The notes: generated from the sequence alone by a model not told the origin. A stretch of 64,000 nucleotides of DNA from Symbiodinium natans (GCA_905221605.1 CAJNDS010000090.1:124001-188000); one strand, 5' to 3'; shown: positions 1 through 12,010, counted from the first letter of the stretch. Numbers and translations: made by a program.

Positions 1-284
1 TCGAACCAAAAGTCAAGGATCGCAAACCACCATCCCACAAACGTCATTGACAAACCGCCATGCAAGAACCTGGAAGGTACAGTACCATGCCTGGTCGCTT
101 TCGGAACCCTTGCAAGCCCTTACGAAGGCCTCTCGAATCCTATGACTTGTAACACCTTCATCACCCTAGCAGCCCGCGACCAATGCCGCAGACTACGAAT
201 CCAAACTCGAATATCCCGCGCAGCGCTCCGAAGACTAGCGCTTGTCCGACTTGCCCCATCTGTTCCCACCTCGAGTCACGCTGC

Positions 285-340
285 CTTTGCGCTGTGAGGT
301 CCTGCAAATCCTTCGCCGAGCTCAAGGTCTGCCTCTCAGC
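285..340 (-). CDS. Candidate single exon of an unidentified gene
   Basis: A 56-nt minus-strand segment lies between a CTCAG acceptor and an AAG|GCAGCG (GC-type) donor. Read in the only open frame it gives ERQTLSSAKDLQEPHSAK, a charged helical peptide with no recognised domain. It sits downstream of the kinase stop codon at 1400-1402, so it would belong to another gene running off the left edge. The call rests on composition and splice context only. Confidence 0.25.
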
Positions 341-1399
341 TGAGGATTCGAAGGTCTGAGGTTTAGGGCAGCGGAAAGAAATCCTGGAAAAAGCCCGGCC
401 AATCCCTATCTGCTTCTAGGTACTCGCTCGGAACTCTAGCCATTTGTATTTGCGTTGAAATGGTGAATTTGTGCGGTTTCAGAGCTTGGGATCTACAGTC
501 AGGAGGAGGTGCATCTAGAAGCGTAGAAAAGCCACAGAGCACCCTGATTCAACTAAGGCCTGCGCCCGCACCCCTGAAATTTTAACACGCGCCAATCAAC
601 CGTAGTATGGAGGTTGATGTTTGTGTTTTTTTTCTTCCGGTTCAAGGCTAAAGCTTCGGCCCTTCTTGGGGCCCCCTTACTTTGAGAGGTTGGAAACTTG
701 GGGCTTGGTTTAGTTGTAGAGCTTGAGGAAGAGTATTAGTTTAGAGGGTAGTTTTTGGTATTTAGGGTTTAGGGTTTTGCTGTTCTGGGGTCCGGGTCCC
801 CGAAATTATCACATGAGGTCAAGGCGCACGAAGTTGAGGAATCGCGAGGCATACCTGGGCTCAGGATGCTTTCTATCACACAGTTCTTGGCCTAAGCTGG
901 ACGTGGACTAAATATGCGCCGCAAGTTATGTTGCAGTGCAGTTGAGGCGTGGTGCTCCCTGTGCCTACAGTGGCAGCCGGCCTTTACAATGACACATGCT
1001 CCTCACCCTAAACTGGGACACGTAGCACACACACACGCAGATCCTATCCAATCTACAAGGGCTTGTTTGCTCCGTCGCCGACTGAGCGAACGGGTGATGT
1101 TTCGAGCAGAAGCCCGCCGTCAGAAATCGCATCGTCCACCTGTTTGATCCTGACGCCAAATCCTTCAACCCCGAAAGCTCAACTCTGAACCCGGAGTCAG
1201 ACAAGTCATCCAAAACGCGCACTCTGTTACTTCAGTCCAAACCCTTGGGAAGGCAGGTGATCGCGCACGCAAGCCACAGAGCGATTTTCGCCTGCGGTGC
1301 ATTGAAATCAAGATGCACCCTTACTGAAAATGTTGGTTTCCAGACGATGTTGGCTTTCCAGAATGCACGAGACGCTGCAAACCCCATGATTTTCGCATC
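341..1399. other. No recognised gene
   Basis: I see no convincing exon on either strand. The stretch contains scattered GGTTTAGGG/TTTAGGG-like words (for example near 730-780) of the kind that fills introns elsewhere here. It should hold the 3' flank of the kinase gene ending at 1400. Confidence 0.4.
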
Positions 1400-3363
1400 T
1401 CACTCAACGAACCATGGTAAACGGCCCGGGCACTTCTTGGGAGGTTGGCAGGAGATATCGGCCGACAGCACCGCATCCAATAGCAGGTTCTCCTCGCTAA
1501 CTTGGGTAGCTTCTGGAACTTAGGGGCACGGGGCTTCTGCATGTCTTTGCACGTTTACCTTTTTCGGGACCTCCTGGTGGGGCAGTTGGGAAAACGTGGG
1601 CCTGGGCAAGAGATTTTGGGCTCTGCGGATCCTAGACCTTCTCGATACTGATTCGGTTCGCACTTTGGGTTGAAAAGTCTAGTGCCTCTAGGGTTTGGGT
1701 TGGAAAGTCTCCAGCCGCTTGAACCAGTTGTAGGGCATGAGACAGTCGATGATCCCAGCATACATCAGCAGGCACCTGCAACACACGGACTGCAAGAGCC
1801 AAAACGCCAAGAAAGACTCCCGCAGTTTAGTGGGAGTAAGGCATAGGTTGAAACCGAGATTCTGCGACAAGGGCCACGGCCCACTTGGAGGCTTCTGACC
1901 ACCGCAAAGCCGGTTTGTCTATTTTTATGGCCCGACCCTCCCACCCTCCGTTCAAGCCTACAGAACGCACACACGTTTTGTGAGAGGGACCGGGAGCGAG
2001 AAACAGAAAGGGGAGAGGGAGAGGGAGAGGGAGAGGGAGAGGGAGAGGGAGAGGGAGAGGGAGAGGGAGAACTCCACGAAATCTGCTTCGTTAAGCCCAC
2101 CCTGTTTTCAAGGTTCGAACCGCCCATATCCTTTGAAGAAGCCATGTATTGAATGATAGATACGAAGAAGCTTGAAGAACCACATGCCCCCGGATGCAAG
2201 GGTTTGAAAGGCAAGGCGCTCATCTTCGGCCAGCTGGATGGGGAGGTTCCCCAGGGATGCTGCAGCCACCTCCAGCCTCTTGATGTGCGATAATGGCTTT
2301 TTGCGGGACTCGGCTGAGCAAGTCGAGAAACCCAGGAGTAGGCTGTAGTCGATCAGTGAGTGCGAGGCCAGAAACTGCGAATCCGACTCCATGGCCTGAA
2401 CCCACGTCGCCCACTCTGCGCTGGCCTCTGCACTTTGGCCTTGTATATGGCAAGAGGCCTCCACGAAGTCGAGATCCTTGAGGACACATGATCTTCCCTT
2501 TGCCTCAGGTTCAATACAGGTTTGGAGAAGCTAGAAGCAGGCAGCAGCTTCCCAAAAGCTAAAAAAAGGTGCCCGAAGAGGAGATCTGCTAGGAGGAGAT
2601 CGGTTAAGATCAGTTGCCCTCTCCTTGGCTGAAGCCCGGCGGCCATGGGTGGATCCCTTGAGGTCGAAGCGCTGAATAACACGAGCGCGCCCACCCAGGA
2701 CGTTTCCTTGCGGTTCAACAGTGGCACGAGCGTTCTGACAATGTGGGATGCTGTTGCAGCAGCAACAGCATGGGTGCTTAAAATGATTTTTGCAAGATCG
2801 GGACCTCAAAACCGTTTCTTTCTCAAACGAGCCAAGGCTTCCTTGAACCATCAGCCAAGTAGGTTTGCCAGTGTGCAGACGGACCTCATACAGTCCGTAG
2901 AAACGTGGCAGCAGCGTCCCTTTGCACTGGTGGATGTAGGCCTCTCATTAACTCCGGCATCTTGGAGGCCCATGCACAAGACGCATAATTACGCCCTTTT
3001 CAGTTCGCAACACCAAGCTCAAACAGCTACACCTAAAACTTCACGCCCGAATGGCCCAAGCCCAAGGCCTCGTAATCGTCCACGATTCTCAGCAGCATCT
3101 GGGCCTCCTTCGGATCGACCCGCTTTACGCAGTATCGTCCATCCTTGCAGCAAATGGCCAGCAAAACACAATTGTGATGTGGTGCAAAGGTCGTTGTTTC
3201 ACAAGACCCAACAGCACCAACCTCTAAAAACTCCAGAACCCTCAATCCGTCGCATCCGAAACCACAAACTTGAACCCGCCTCGCTGAAGACAAAGAATGC
3301 GGAGGACTTGCCAGCAGCCTCCTCCTCGCCCACAAGGCGTAGGGGTCCCTCTGAAAGAGATGC
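1400..3363 (-). CDS. Phosphatidylinositol phosphate kinase (PIPK catalytic domain), multi-exon
   Basis: This encodes a lipid kinase that phosphorylates phosphatidylinositol phosphates, normally at membranes. Exons read right to left: 3363-3280, 3143-3069, 2941-2813, 2734-2618, 2503 to about 2190, 1793 or 1775 to about 1700, and 1512-1400 with a TGA stop at 1402-1400. The first five join in phase 0. Boxes seen in order: GKSSAFFVFSE joined to DGRYCVKRVD (ATP-binding lysine), LLPRFYGLYEV, RFDLKGSTHGR (the family's YDLKGS box with Phe for Tyr), VLKDLDF, HSLIDYSLLLG (the MDYSLL catalytic box) and YAGIIDCLMPYNWFKRLE. The last exon ends DISCQPPKK...WFVE. Donors include GT (at 2812), GC (3279, 3068, 2617) and others. 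The short domain matches type I/II PIP kinases rather than Fab1. The substrate isomer cannot be assigned. Exact ends of the two 3' exons before the last are uncertain; the domain identity is firm. Confidence 0.9.
1695..1775 (-). CDS. PIP kinase C-terminal lobe exon
   Basis: This exon of the kinase gene encodes CLLMYAGIIDCLMPYNWFKRLE, matching the conserved YFIGIIDILQEYN region of PIP kinases. TTGCAG acceptors at 1776-1777 and near 1794 are both possible. The 3' splice boundary is unclear because the following bases (GAGACTTTCC) offer only a GA-type donor. Confidence 0.8.
2010..2070. repeat. (GAGGGA)n hexanucleotide repeat
   Basis: About ten tandem copies of a purine hexamer lie in a kinase-gene intron between the exon near 2190-2503 and the exon at 1775. 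Confidence 0.95.
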
Positions 3364-3658
3364 CTCAGCTCCAGATTGATTGCATAAGCTTCTCAAGGCT
3401 TTCTCAAAGCATGCAGTGAGTTTTACACGGGTTTCGATTGTAGGGGGAAGTTTGAGACTGGCTGCCTGAGTTTCTATTGCGGACTCTTGGGGATATTGCG
3501 GGCACCTGGTTTATTAAGGCGTGTCCTCGAGCCAAGCTACGTTGTATTGCTCCTGGCTCCTCCCAAATTGGAGTCGTATCCGTCTGAAAACATCCTCCTT
3601 CGATGAGGGGAAGTGTGCCGCACGGATCAACTATAACTTCCAGTCTTGCCACAGCAAC

Positions 3659-6344
3659 CTGTCCTTGTGGGAAACCACCTCTGCATGGTCTGTGGCCACC
3701 CCTCCCTGGACCACCTGGGCACTCGCCCCCCCTCGCCTCCCAAAGCAACACTCGTGATGTCAAACGGAGACACGCGCTAAAGCATCGGGGCATTCGGCTT
3801 TTTGAGTTTCGGGGAGGGGGGGGGGGTTTGCATTTGTGCGGAGAGCCCGTCTGTAGGCTTGGTGAGTAGGTCAATTTTCTTATGCTGTTTAGCTCTCAAG
3901 GTTCAGGAATTTCGGTGATGCGGGAGTGGGACTTCAGGGGCTAGGAAAAATTGCTGCTTCAGAGATTGGAAAGATCACGCGGTACCCATGAACAAGCCAT
4001 CAATGACCGCTGAGCCCCCACACCCCCGCCTCTTGCAGAGCCTGCGCTGCTCGCGCCGTCTCCGAGTCCCCTTTCACATCCAAAGCCCTGCCCGGGGTAT
4101 TCTCGGGCGACACGGCCTGAGCATGGTAACTTGAAAGTACACGGGCATTGGAGCTCTAGGCCCCAAAGCACGTAAGTGACATGTGATGCTCTTTACTCAA
4201 AACCATCTCAAAGCATCTCAGGTCAAGTCGCAGACTCAGCAGCCTCCAGAAAAGCGTCAGCCGCGGAGCGCTGCTTTCGGATTCGGCCGACCACTTTTTG
4301 GAACATGAGGGCTTGAGGGCCAACTTGAGGGGCCAAATTGAGGGGCCAAATTGAGGGCTTCTGCCCTTTCCACCTGCAGATCTTGAAGGAACCTGGCTTC
4401 TGTGCAAAGGGCTTGGGACATGCGATCCGGATTGTCTCTCTGTCTGTCTGTCTGTCTGTGTGTGTGTGTGTGTGTGTGTTTGATACGACACGGCTCCGGA
4501 GCTTAAGGCCGGTTAAAGGTCTGCGGTTTAGGTGTTTCGGTCCCAGGACACGGAATCAAACAGGACATGTCAGTAGAAACTTCCATGGTCGGGATCTGCA
4601 GATGCATCCGAAAGCAAGCTGCCATCCCCCTGAGCCACAAGGTTGCGGGCAACCAAAGCACTTAACCCCACACAAAAACGCCCTGCAGCCTGCATTTTTC
4701 TAGCGCCGAAATACATTGATGAAGACTGAAGGGCGTATCCTCTGCACACCAACAATTCCAAAAGCCGTGAAGTGCTGCACCCACCTCCTTCCTCACGTTC
4801 CACTCGTGACCAAGATGCAACATGCATGCAACAGCATAGGGGCACCCTTCGTGTACCAAGCAACTTTCGGGAAAGCCTCACCTATCCAGGCATCAACTTC
4901 AGCTTTAAGAGGCCCTTCGCAACAGTGAGTTCTGAGAGCCTGGCACGATTTTGGGGATTCAGGACAGTATCGAGTGGGGCGGCGAGTTCGCTACAACTTA
5001 GTCCTACTAGTCCTACTGTTAGACTAAGGTGAGATTTTATGTGAACTTAGTGAAAACTACAACGGTAAACTGCCACAAGGCGCTTGAATGCATCAAGTTC
5101 AGGGCCGCTTTGGAACCTCGTCAGCGCAACAAACTGCTCCGGGGACAGTTGCTCCGCACGTAACTTCGACCACTCCGGCGGCAGCCTGGGTCAACTGGAT
5201 CTTGAGCCCAGGCTGTTCTGAAAACCAGTAGTGAACAGCTCAGCAGCCACAAAGACCTGTAGAATCCCCTCGCTGCCTCCCCCTTCCCCCACTCAAAAAC
5301 ACAACACAAGCCCTTTTCTTTGTGTGCCATCCCAGCGGAATTTTTTCTTTCATTTTTGAGCATTGGACTGCATCTGCAACACAATCGGCGAAACAGCTCA
5401 AACCTAACTCCCTGACGCCTCCGAGCCCGTAGCTGAGCACTTGATGATTGGGATTCGGCTTGAGGGCTTCTTTAGTGCTTCTCAGGCGTAGCAGATTCCA
5501 AAACATCCAGCCAACAAAGTTCAAAGTTGCGGGGAAGTGTCGGGGTTGGAAGGTGCACACACTCTCCGTCACTCTCCCCAACCCACCAAGGCATCGGCGC
5601 CATCCGGCGCTCCTGCACGTACGCCTTGAGGCTGTGCTTCAGAAACTTCTTGCGCCTCGGCTTTGCAGGCTTCCAGGGGCGGTTGGTGTTGCGGTGTTGC
5701 CCTGAGATAAAGGTGTTGGACATGCTGACATGCCCCTATATTGTATGCCCTAAACCCGGAAGCGCCTAAACCACCCCAGATATGTAGGGCAGCATGTGTT
5801 TCCTGAAAATCCTGGAACTCCAGAGACTCTTTTGAGGTGAACCTTCTTGTCTTCGTCTCCTTGCACGATACGGAAGACATTTCAGGTTTGAACAAAGGTC
5901 GGCCGACTGATCCAGCCAGGGCCGCCATCACAAGTTGCAAGGACCCTCGTCACCGTCCAGTGCATCATCGAGCCTTCGGTGACGATGGATCCAACAAAAC
6001 CACCCAGCGCCATTGTCGAGGCAAACCTCAACCTCCGTTCAAGTTGCTTGCCCGCACTTTTTTTCAGCCCCTGGGCTGCCTTGCCGCCCGCCAACCTGAG
6101 TTTCGGCGTGGCTTTTTCTCATCCCCGAGCCGACCTCAAGCCGGCTTACCCGCACGGCATTGCCCCGGGCAAATTTCAGCCTTCCTCAACTTTGGCGAGG
6201 GCTGCTCGCCCGCACAGCCTTTGCAGCCCAGGCCGACCTGAACCCTGGTGCAGGCCAGCCCACTCCTGCAGGTTGACCTCAATCTCCACGCCCTGTTGCG
6301 ACGCACGCATGCGCCGTGTGGAAGGCAAGAACCAAGACCCGTTG
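3659..6344 (-). CDS. Candidate coding exons upstream of the kinase domain, product unknown
   Basis: Several minus-strand segments have protein-like composition and splice-like borders. They could be the kinase N-terminal region or another gene. 3714-3659 (VVQGGVATDHAEVVSHKD, GT donor). 5185-5061 (LPPEWSKLRAEQLSPEQF, then a helix). 5701-5583 (basic, KPAKPRRKKFLKHSLKAYV, donor TGG|GTTGGG). 6095-5945 (LAGGKAAQGLKKSAGKQLE and a Gly-rich stretch). An exon ending at 6244 (SQQGVEIEVNLQEWAGLHQ, donor G|GTTCAG). Two frames compete in 5583-5701 because the DNA is GC-rich. A weaker coding-like stretch lies at 4570-4881. Phases do not all join, so exons are missing or wrong. I do not recognise a domain. 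Confidence 0.4.
4434..4479. repeat. (TCTG)n(TG)n microsatellite
   Basis: Tetranucleotide TCTG units pass directly into about ten TG units. Confidence 0.95.
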
Positions 6345-7976
6345 AACGTTCGAAGCAAACAGACAAATCTTGAATGTGCAGCACCCCTCTCCTCGGGAAC
6401 CCCAACTTGCCATAGAGCTTCGTAGCCCGGCCAACATCCTGAATAATTACCCAAACCATCACAACCAACCAGCACAATCCCGTACAACCCCTAAAGCTCA
6501 AAAAGAAATCCACGCGAGGCCGAGACTGGCAAAAGGAAGCTTTGACGATTTCCAGCAAGCTCTCAGCATGCACCTGCATTGGCACACTGGTTCGCAACTA
6601 GCTCCTAGTGCCCCTAACAGCCATAATATATCTTAACATGGTTAGCGCAATACCCTAAGTCCCTGGGTGTGAAACGGGACTCGTCATGCTGGTGGGGCGC
6701 GATGGGGCGCAGCGAAAATCGAGCGCTGTCAAGTCGACAGGTGCACACATCTAGGATCACAAGCTACATGCGATGCTCACAAGATCTCACAAGAAAGAAC
6801 CGGGCTCTGATCACAGCGCCCCTGCCACAGTGAACTGAAGGTACCAGTTGCAAGACGTTTACGGCTCCAAGTCACCTCGCCTAATCCCTGTCGCGGCCCT
6901 ACTAGGGGCTAGGTTAACTCACATCTTTGCGTGTGAAGTCACATCTCCCCAGTGACACGCGGCCGCGAGCGAAGTCACATCACCCCGCGTAAAGTCGCAT
7001 CACAAAGACATATGTTGAAGCCGTTCCCCCAATGTGCACGCGCCGCACGCGCATGTTCTCGACACACATGCAACATATGCATTTGTCACCGCACGCCTGG
7101 GAGGGGAGCACGTTTGTGTGATCACAAAGACAGCAATTGATGGAGAAGCGCTTGTTGTCTGCAAGGTCTATATGTGGGTAGTGACCGTATGTGCTTCTGC
7201 GAGTCCCGCGCGAGCCGTTGCGAGGGCCGCGCGTCCATGGGTTGAAGGGGGCAGCTTTCCGTGCAGCAGTAGCCCTCACCTTACCTTTGGGGTTTCCATT
7301 CTACCTGGCTTACGGTTTGTGGGCTCGGAGCTTAAGTTTAGAAAGTGGCGAGCTCGTTTGGGCTGTTGTCGTGGAATTTGCGAATCCCCAGTGTGCACGT
7401 GCCCGAGATACGACTTCACACAAGAAGATACGACTTAACGTACCCGCGGGTAATCCTCGCTCAAAAAAGTAAGCGGAAGACTCCGGCGACAATTCAACTT
7501 AAAAGACATGCGTCGCTACTGTTCTTACTATCGCTTAGAATGTAGAAGAGTAGGAGATCTCTTGTTTGCAGGAAAAATGAGAAGAAAAGACTAGCTATGT
7601 TCCCTTTAGGTTGTGTCTGAGAAGGCGACAAGAAATAGACAGGTTCTGTTTGGCTTTGGTGGTTGTGTGTGTGTGTGCTTTTTGGTTTTGGTTGTAAGGT
7701 GCTTTGGAGATGAAGACAAGAAATAGTGAAAGCCACTCCCAATCGTTCCAGCCTGACATCCAAAATCCCTGACCCCGAACTCCTGAATTCCTAACAAGCT
7801 TCAGAGATATCTCGAAAGAACCCAAAGTACAAGAGTGTACTTTGGAGATCAGCCCTTCGGAAGACGTCACAAGACCTTGCCTCGGGGAGGTCCTCCAAAG
7901 CCTGCGCGAGCAAAAACAGGAGGATGCTAAGGCTTCTTAAGGCCTCTGGGCACCCGTAGATCCACCCTTCTGGGCT

Positions 7977-8017
7977 CTTAGGCCCTCTTAGGCCCTCTTA
8001 GGCCCTCTTAGGCCCTC
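7977..8017. repeat. Four copies of a 10-bp unit (GGCCCTCTTA)
   Basis: A perfect decamer is repeated in tandem, followed by a decayed copy ending GGCCCTCCAG. Confidence 0.9.
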
Positions 8018-8683
8018 CAGGCTTGCGCAACTTCTGGGCGCCCTAGCAAGCTAAACCGAGGTGGTGCCGAGGCCATAAAGCGAAACAACGGTTTTCCGGA
8101 ACTTCGCGGATCAGCCCGGACTGCACATAAAGGGGACAAAGCTTGAGTTTAGCTGAAATTGCCGAAGGGTGCCGAAGCGCATTCCTGGCCATGTTTAGCG
8201 ACTTCAGGAAGTTTACAAGGCCACATCCCCGCTCTTAGAGAACCGCGCACATTCTGAATGGAGGTCCCTCCGGGTCAAGATTCGAGTTCCCAGTCAAGCC
8301 ATCGCCCCAGCAAATCCCAAGCAAAGCCCCCCAACAAAATTCGTCCAGAGCAGTCGGGCTGCTTCTGGAAAGTCGAGCTCCACCAGGGCAGAGGTGACCT
8401 TCGGCCTCGGGTGTAGAGCTGGTCGTTTTCTCTCTTTGGGGCGGCTTCGGGGAGAGTTTTGTGCGGATTTGGTCTTGGGTTTTGTTTCGGCTTGAAGCGA
8501 TGTGGTTCTGTCAGCTTCAGGGCTTCGAGCTGTACCGGCACTGGCGGCCTCTTTTCTGCCATCTGCCCAGGACGGCCAGGGCTGGCTCTCCTAAAGCCGA
8601 AAAACACAACAAAACCACGGACACCGACCGAGAGACACACACACACACACACACACGCTCCCTCTCTTACTCACACGGTGAAT

Positions 8684-8774
8684 GTGACTCTGTGACTGTG
8701 ACTGTGACTGTGACTGTGACTGTGACTGTGACTGTGACTGTGACACTGACTGTGACACTGACTGTGACACTGAC
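8684..8774. repeat. (GTGACT)n and (GTGACACTGACT)n array
   Basis: A hexamer array changes at its right end into a 12-bp higher-order unit (TGACACTGACTG). An (AC)n run lies just upstream at 8635-8656. Confidence 0.95.
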
Positions 8775-9533
8775 TGAACCCTGCCATACCCTGCCCGAGT
8801 TCATAGGGCAGCGAAGGGAAAGCTGAGGCAAAGCAGTATAAGGTCCAAAAGATTTATTTGCTTCTCGTCCGCCGATGCTTCTCAGTTTTGTTCTTGTGCA
8901 CTTCTTGATTTGAGCGCGTCATGCTTTCTATCGACTGCATATCTATCCAGCACCAGTGGCACTGGTGGCACGAAAGCTGTTTCCCGGATACCCTGGATCC
9001 GGAACCGCAATCTTTTTATGGTATGCAACGAAGACAGCTTGCATGAACATTTCAAAGTACCGACGTCTCAGGCTAAAGGGTCCAAGCTGGCAAGCTGCTG
9101 TATGCTCGAAGGATTCCGACGATGTCTTAAAACGGCTGAGCCATGCTGAGCCAGGGCCCGCACTTCGGATAAAAGGCCGTGGGCGGCACGCAATAAAGCA
9201 TCCGAGGCCTCGTGCCATAGAGCTGAATAGTGATCCCAACTGTACTTGCGTGGCTGTGCGCCGCCTGTGCTGCCCGGCTTCGGCACCCCCCACCTCCACA
9301 TACGCTGCCTATACGTCACCTGCGCCACCTATGCGCTGCCGACAAAAAATGGCGCGCAGGCCCCTTTGCGATGCTGTGCCTCCTTTCGAGTCTTTATCTG
9401 AACCTGGAACCCCAACAACCCAATTATTTTTGGTCGTTTGGTTTTTTACGGGTTTGTACGGGCGAATACGGGTGATTACGGGCCTTTAGGAAATTTATGG
9501 GCGTTCTGCTTTTGGCTCTTGAAATTACGGATA

Positions 9534-9690
9534 TTTATGGCCGTTTAGTGGTTTTTGAGGATTGGTGCAGAACTATGGGCGTGTAGGGGTTTTATGGGCG
9601 TTTAGTGGTTTTTGAGGATTGGTGCAGAATTTTTTATGGGCGTTTAGTGGTTTTTGAGGATTGGTGCAGAATTATGGGCATTAGGGGTTT
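9534..9690. repeat. About 45-bp minisatellite, three copies
   Basis: Units share GGGCGTTTAGTGGTTTTTGA followed by GGATTGGTGCAGAA. The flanks (9420-10200) are rich in related TTTACGGG, TTTATGGG and TTTCCGTAG words. Confidence 0.9.
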
Positions 9691-10239
9691 CGGGGTTGAT
9701 CCAAACAAACAGGGCTGAGCATGCCCCTCAAAACTCCAATCCCGAATCCCTACCTGGCAACCCACCCTTCTCGGCCTGAGATGGGGCGGGATTCATGGGT
9801 TTTCTATACATGAGGCGTTTCCGTATAGATTTCAGGGGCTTTCCGTAGATTTCAGGGGGCTTTCCGTAGATCAAGGGTTTTCCGTGGGAGTTTCCCGTAT
9901 TTCGGCTTTCCGTGGAATTATAGGTGCAATGTTTCGAATTTGAGGGTGCGTTCAAGGCATCACAGAGCAGAAGCCCTTTCCGTGACCTTTCCGCGCCAGC
10001 TCAAATTATGGATTTTTACGGGTTTTTACGGGTTTTTATGGTTTTTAAATGGTGTTTTATGGTTTTTTATGGGCGTTTTTGCGTGGGTTCTTTCCGTAGG
10101 GGCTCTTGGTAAGGCCACGGAAACCCTAAATCGACAAGTTTACGGGCGAATTACGGGTTTTTATGGGTGAATTACGGGGTTTTACGGGCGTTTGGGGTGC
10201 TATTGCCGATCCCAACTGGAAAAAAAACAGTCCAACATG

Positions 10240-10515
10240 CAACTGTAGTGGCACCCTCAACCCTAAACACACTCACTACAAACCCTCAACCCTAAAACCC
10301 CTCACTAAAAACCCTCAACCCTAAAAACCCTCAACCCGAAAATCCCTCCTAAAAACCCCCAACCTAAAAACCCTCAACCCTAAAACCCTCAACCCTAAAA
10401 ACCCTCAACCCTAAAAACCCTTAACCCTAAACACCCTCAACCCTAAACACCCTCAACCCTAAAAGTCCTCAACCCCAAGCACCCTCAACCCTAAAAACTC
10501 TCAATCCAAAACAGG
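10240..10515. repeat. Degenerate telomere-like AACCCTCAACCCTAAA tract
   Basis: About 270 bp of imperfect AACCCTCAACCCTAAA units, a mutated form of the CCCTAAA telomere repeat known from dinoflagellates and plants. It is internal, with unique sequence on both sides, so it is not a chromosome end in this assembly. Confidence 0.85.
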
Positions 10516-10712
10516 GCTTCGGGAAAGGTTTGATTGTGGGTCGGATTTGACAGTTGGGTTCACCCAAGCATTCCTGTGTTCCCTCTCTAAACCCAAAACC
10601 CTTCAACCTCTGGAAGGGGACAAAAGTTCAGGCTCCGCTATAAGCTTGGTGCTTGGTGGGTTGTATATTTGTTTTTATACATTTTTATACCGAATTCTAA
10701 TGTCCCCGATTT

Positions 10713-10890
10713 GGGAATTACGGGCGTTTCCAGTAAACTCTTCATACCCCTCGATCTCGGAATTACGGGCGTTTCCAGTAAAACCCTAATCCTCCCCGAT
10801 CTCGGAATTACGGGCGTTTCCAGTAAAATCCTAATCCTCCCCGATTTCGGAATTACGGGCATTTCCCGAATTACGGGCGTTTGCTTTTTT
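10713..10890. repeat. 45-bp minisatellite, about four copies
   Basis: Units begin GGAATTACGGGCGTTTCCAG and end CTCCCCGATCTC or close variants. The last copy is shortened and followed by TTACGGGCGTTT words. Confidence 0.9.
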
Positions 10891-11105
10891 TACGGGCGTT
10901 TCCTAAAAAACCCGGTATTTTTTAAACAACCAAAAATAATAGGGTCGTTTGGAGACCCAAGAGAGTAGTAGAAGTATATGTCGTAGAAGGAGCGCATGCT
11001 TGCTGACTGGCATTTGCTTGGATGGCATTAACACATCTTAAGCAGAGCTGCCAAAGCCACATTCTTTCTGACTGCATCTTTTGATATCTTTTGCTAGCAA
11101 CCTAC

Positions 11106-11294
11106 CGTTCATGCCGACCATACTCCGCCATCGGAGTTTTTGGCAGATCATAGTTGTATAGGGTGCAGAGCCTACGCCACCTGAATCGCCTGCGTCGCTT
11201 ACTGTTGTTTGCGTCGGTGCACCAGAGTCGCGCAGCCGCTGTCCATGCTCCAGGTGCATGGGGACTGGGACATAAGGGGTGTCGGTATGTGTTC
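11106..11294 (-). CDS. Candidate 3' exon, possibly of the dimethyltransferase gene
   Basis: A 189-nt minus exon lies between a CCCCAG acceptor (11296-11295) and an ACG|GTAGGT donor (11105-11104). It is open in a frame reading THTDTPYVPVPMHLEHGQRL and, further on, APYTTMICQKLRWRSMVGMN. The frame joins in phase 1 to the exon at 12011-12061. I recognise no motif in it, so its membership in the methyltransferase gene is inferred from phase and position only. Confidence 0.5.
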
Positions 11295-11544
11295 CTGGGG
11301 CAGAGCACCTGTGCGTTGGAGTGCTTCTCAGTGCTTTCAGGATTGGAAGGAAGGAAATATCCACTAAAAGCACAAAGAAGACAAACAATGCACTCTCAGC
11401 ACATGCCCGCGCCCAATCCAAAGGCAAGAAGCCTAAAGCATTCCCTGAAGCCCAACCCCAAGCCAGAAACTCATCTTCAACTTTCGCCCACGCAAATCCC
11501 ACCTTGCGTAGATTTGCAACATCACAGACAGGGGGCTGTAGTCC

Positions 11545-11700
11545 TTCCGTCTCTCTCTGTCTCTCTCTGTCTCTCTCTCTCTCTCTCTCTGTCGTTCTTT
11601 CTTTCTTTCTGGGTGTGTGGGGGCAAGCCCCCGGTGTTCGGGGCCGCTCTGCGGTCAGGCTTTGGCCAGGACGTGCGTTCTCTCTCTCTCTCTCTCTCTT
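11545..11700. repeat. CT-rich microsatellite pair
   Basis: (CT)n with TCTG interruptions at 11545-11615 and again at 11679-11700, inside an intron or intergenic stretch. Confidence 0.9.
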
Positions 11701-12010
11701 TTGCGTGTTGGGCCTAGGGGCGAATCCCCGCCGCAGTGTGTCAAACTTGGTGAGGTGGTCCCAAGGACTCCCTCTCCACCCCGCCTCAAACCTGAACTGC
11801 CCCCTGCACTCTGCCTGCGACCCCCATTATAATAAGAGAGCGTGCTAACCCCAATCCTGAAGTCCAAAGCCCCCCACTCCAACGTGCAGCACAAAGCCCT
11901 GCCAAACACCAAATACATCCAAGTACCGGAACCTCCCAAGATCTGTGGCACCTCTGGGCTCCTGCGTCCACCTCTCTACACCTTGTCTCGGGTGAACCAG
12001 CCCTAGAGGC

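Larger units (their letters stand above)
6345..11105. other. Gene-poor stretch with minisatellites
   Basis: No gene is recognised. The stretch holds GAAGTCACATC-type repeats (about 6915-7008), the arrays listed separately between 7977 and 10890, and many CCCTAAA-like words. A segment at 8910-9300 is open on both strands (plus reading includes HEHFKVPTSQAKGSKLA; minus reading includes SSESFEHTAACQLG). It could hide an exon, but neither frame has matching splice borders. Confidence 0.4.

Noticed and set aside
10240-10515. Chromosome end (true telomere)
   Set aside because: The tract is internal and imperfect, with unique sequence and genes on both sides.
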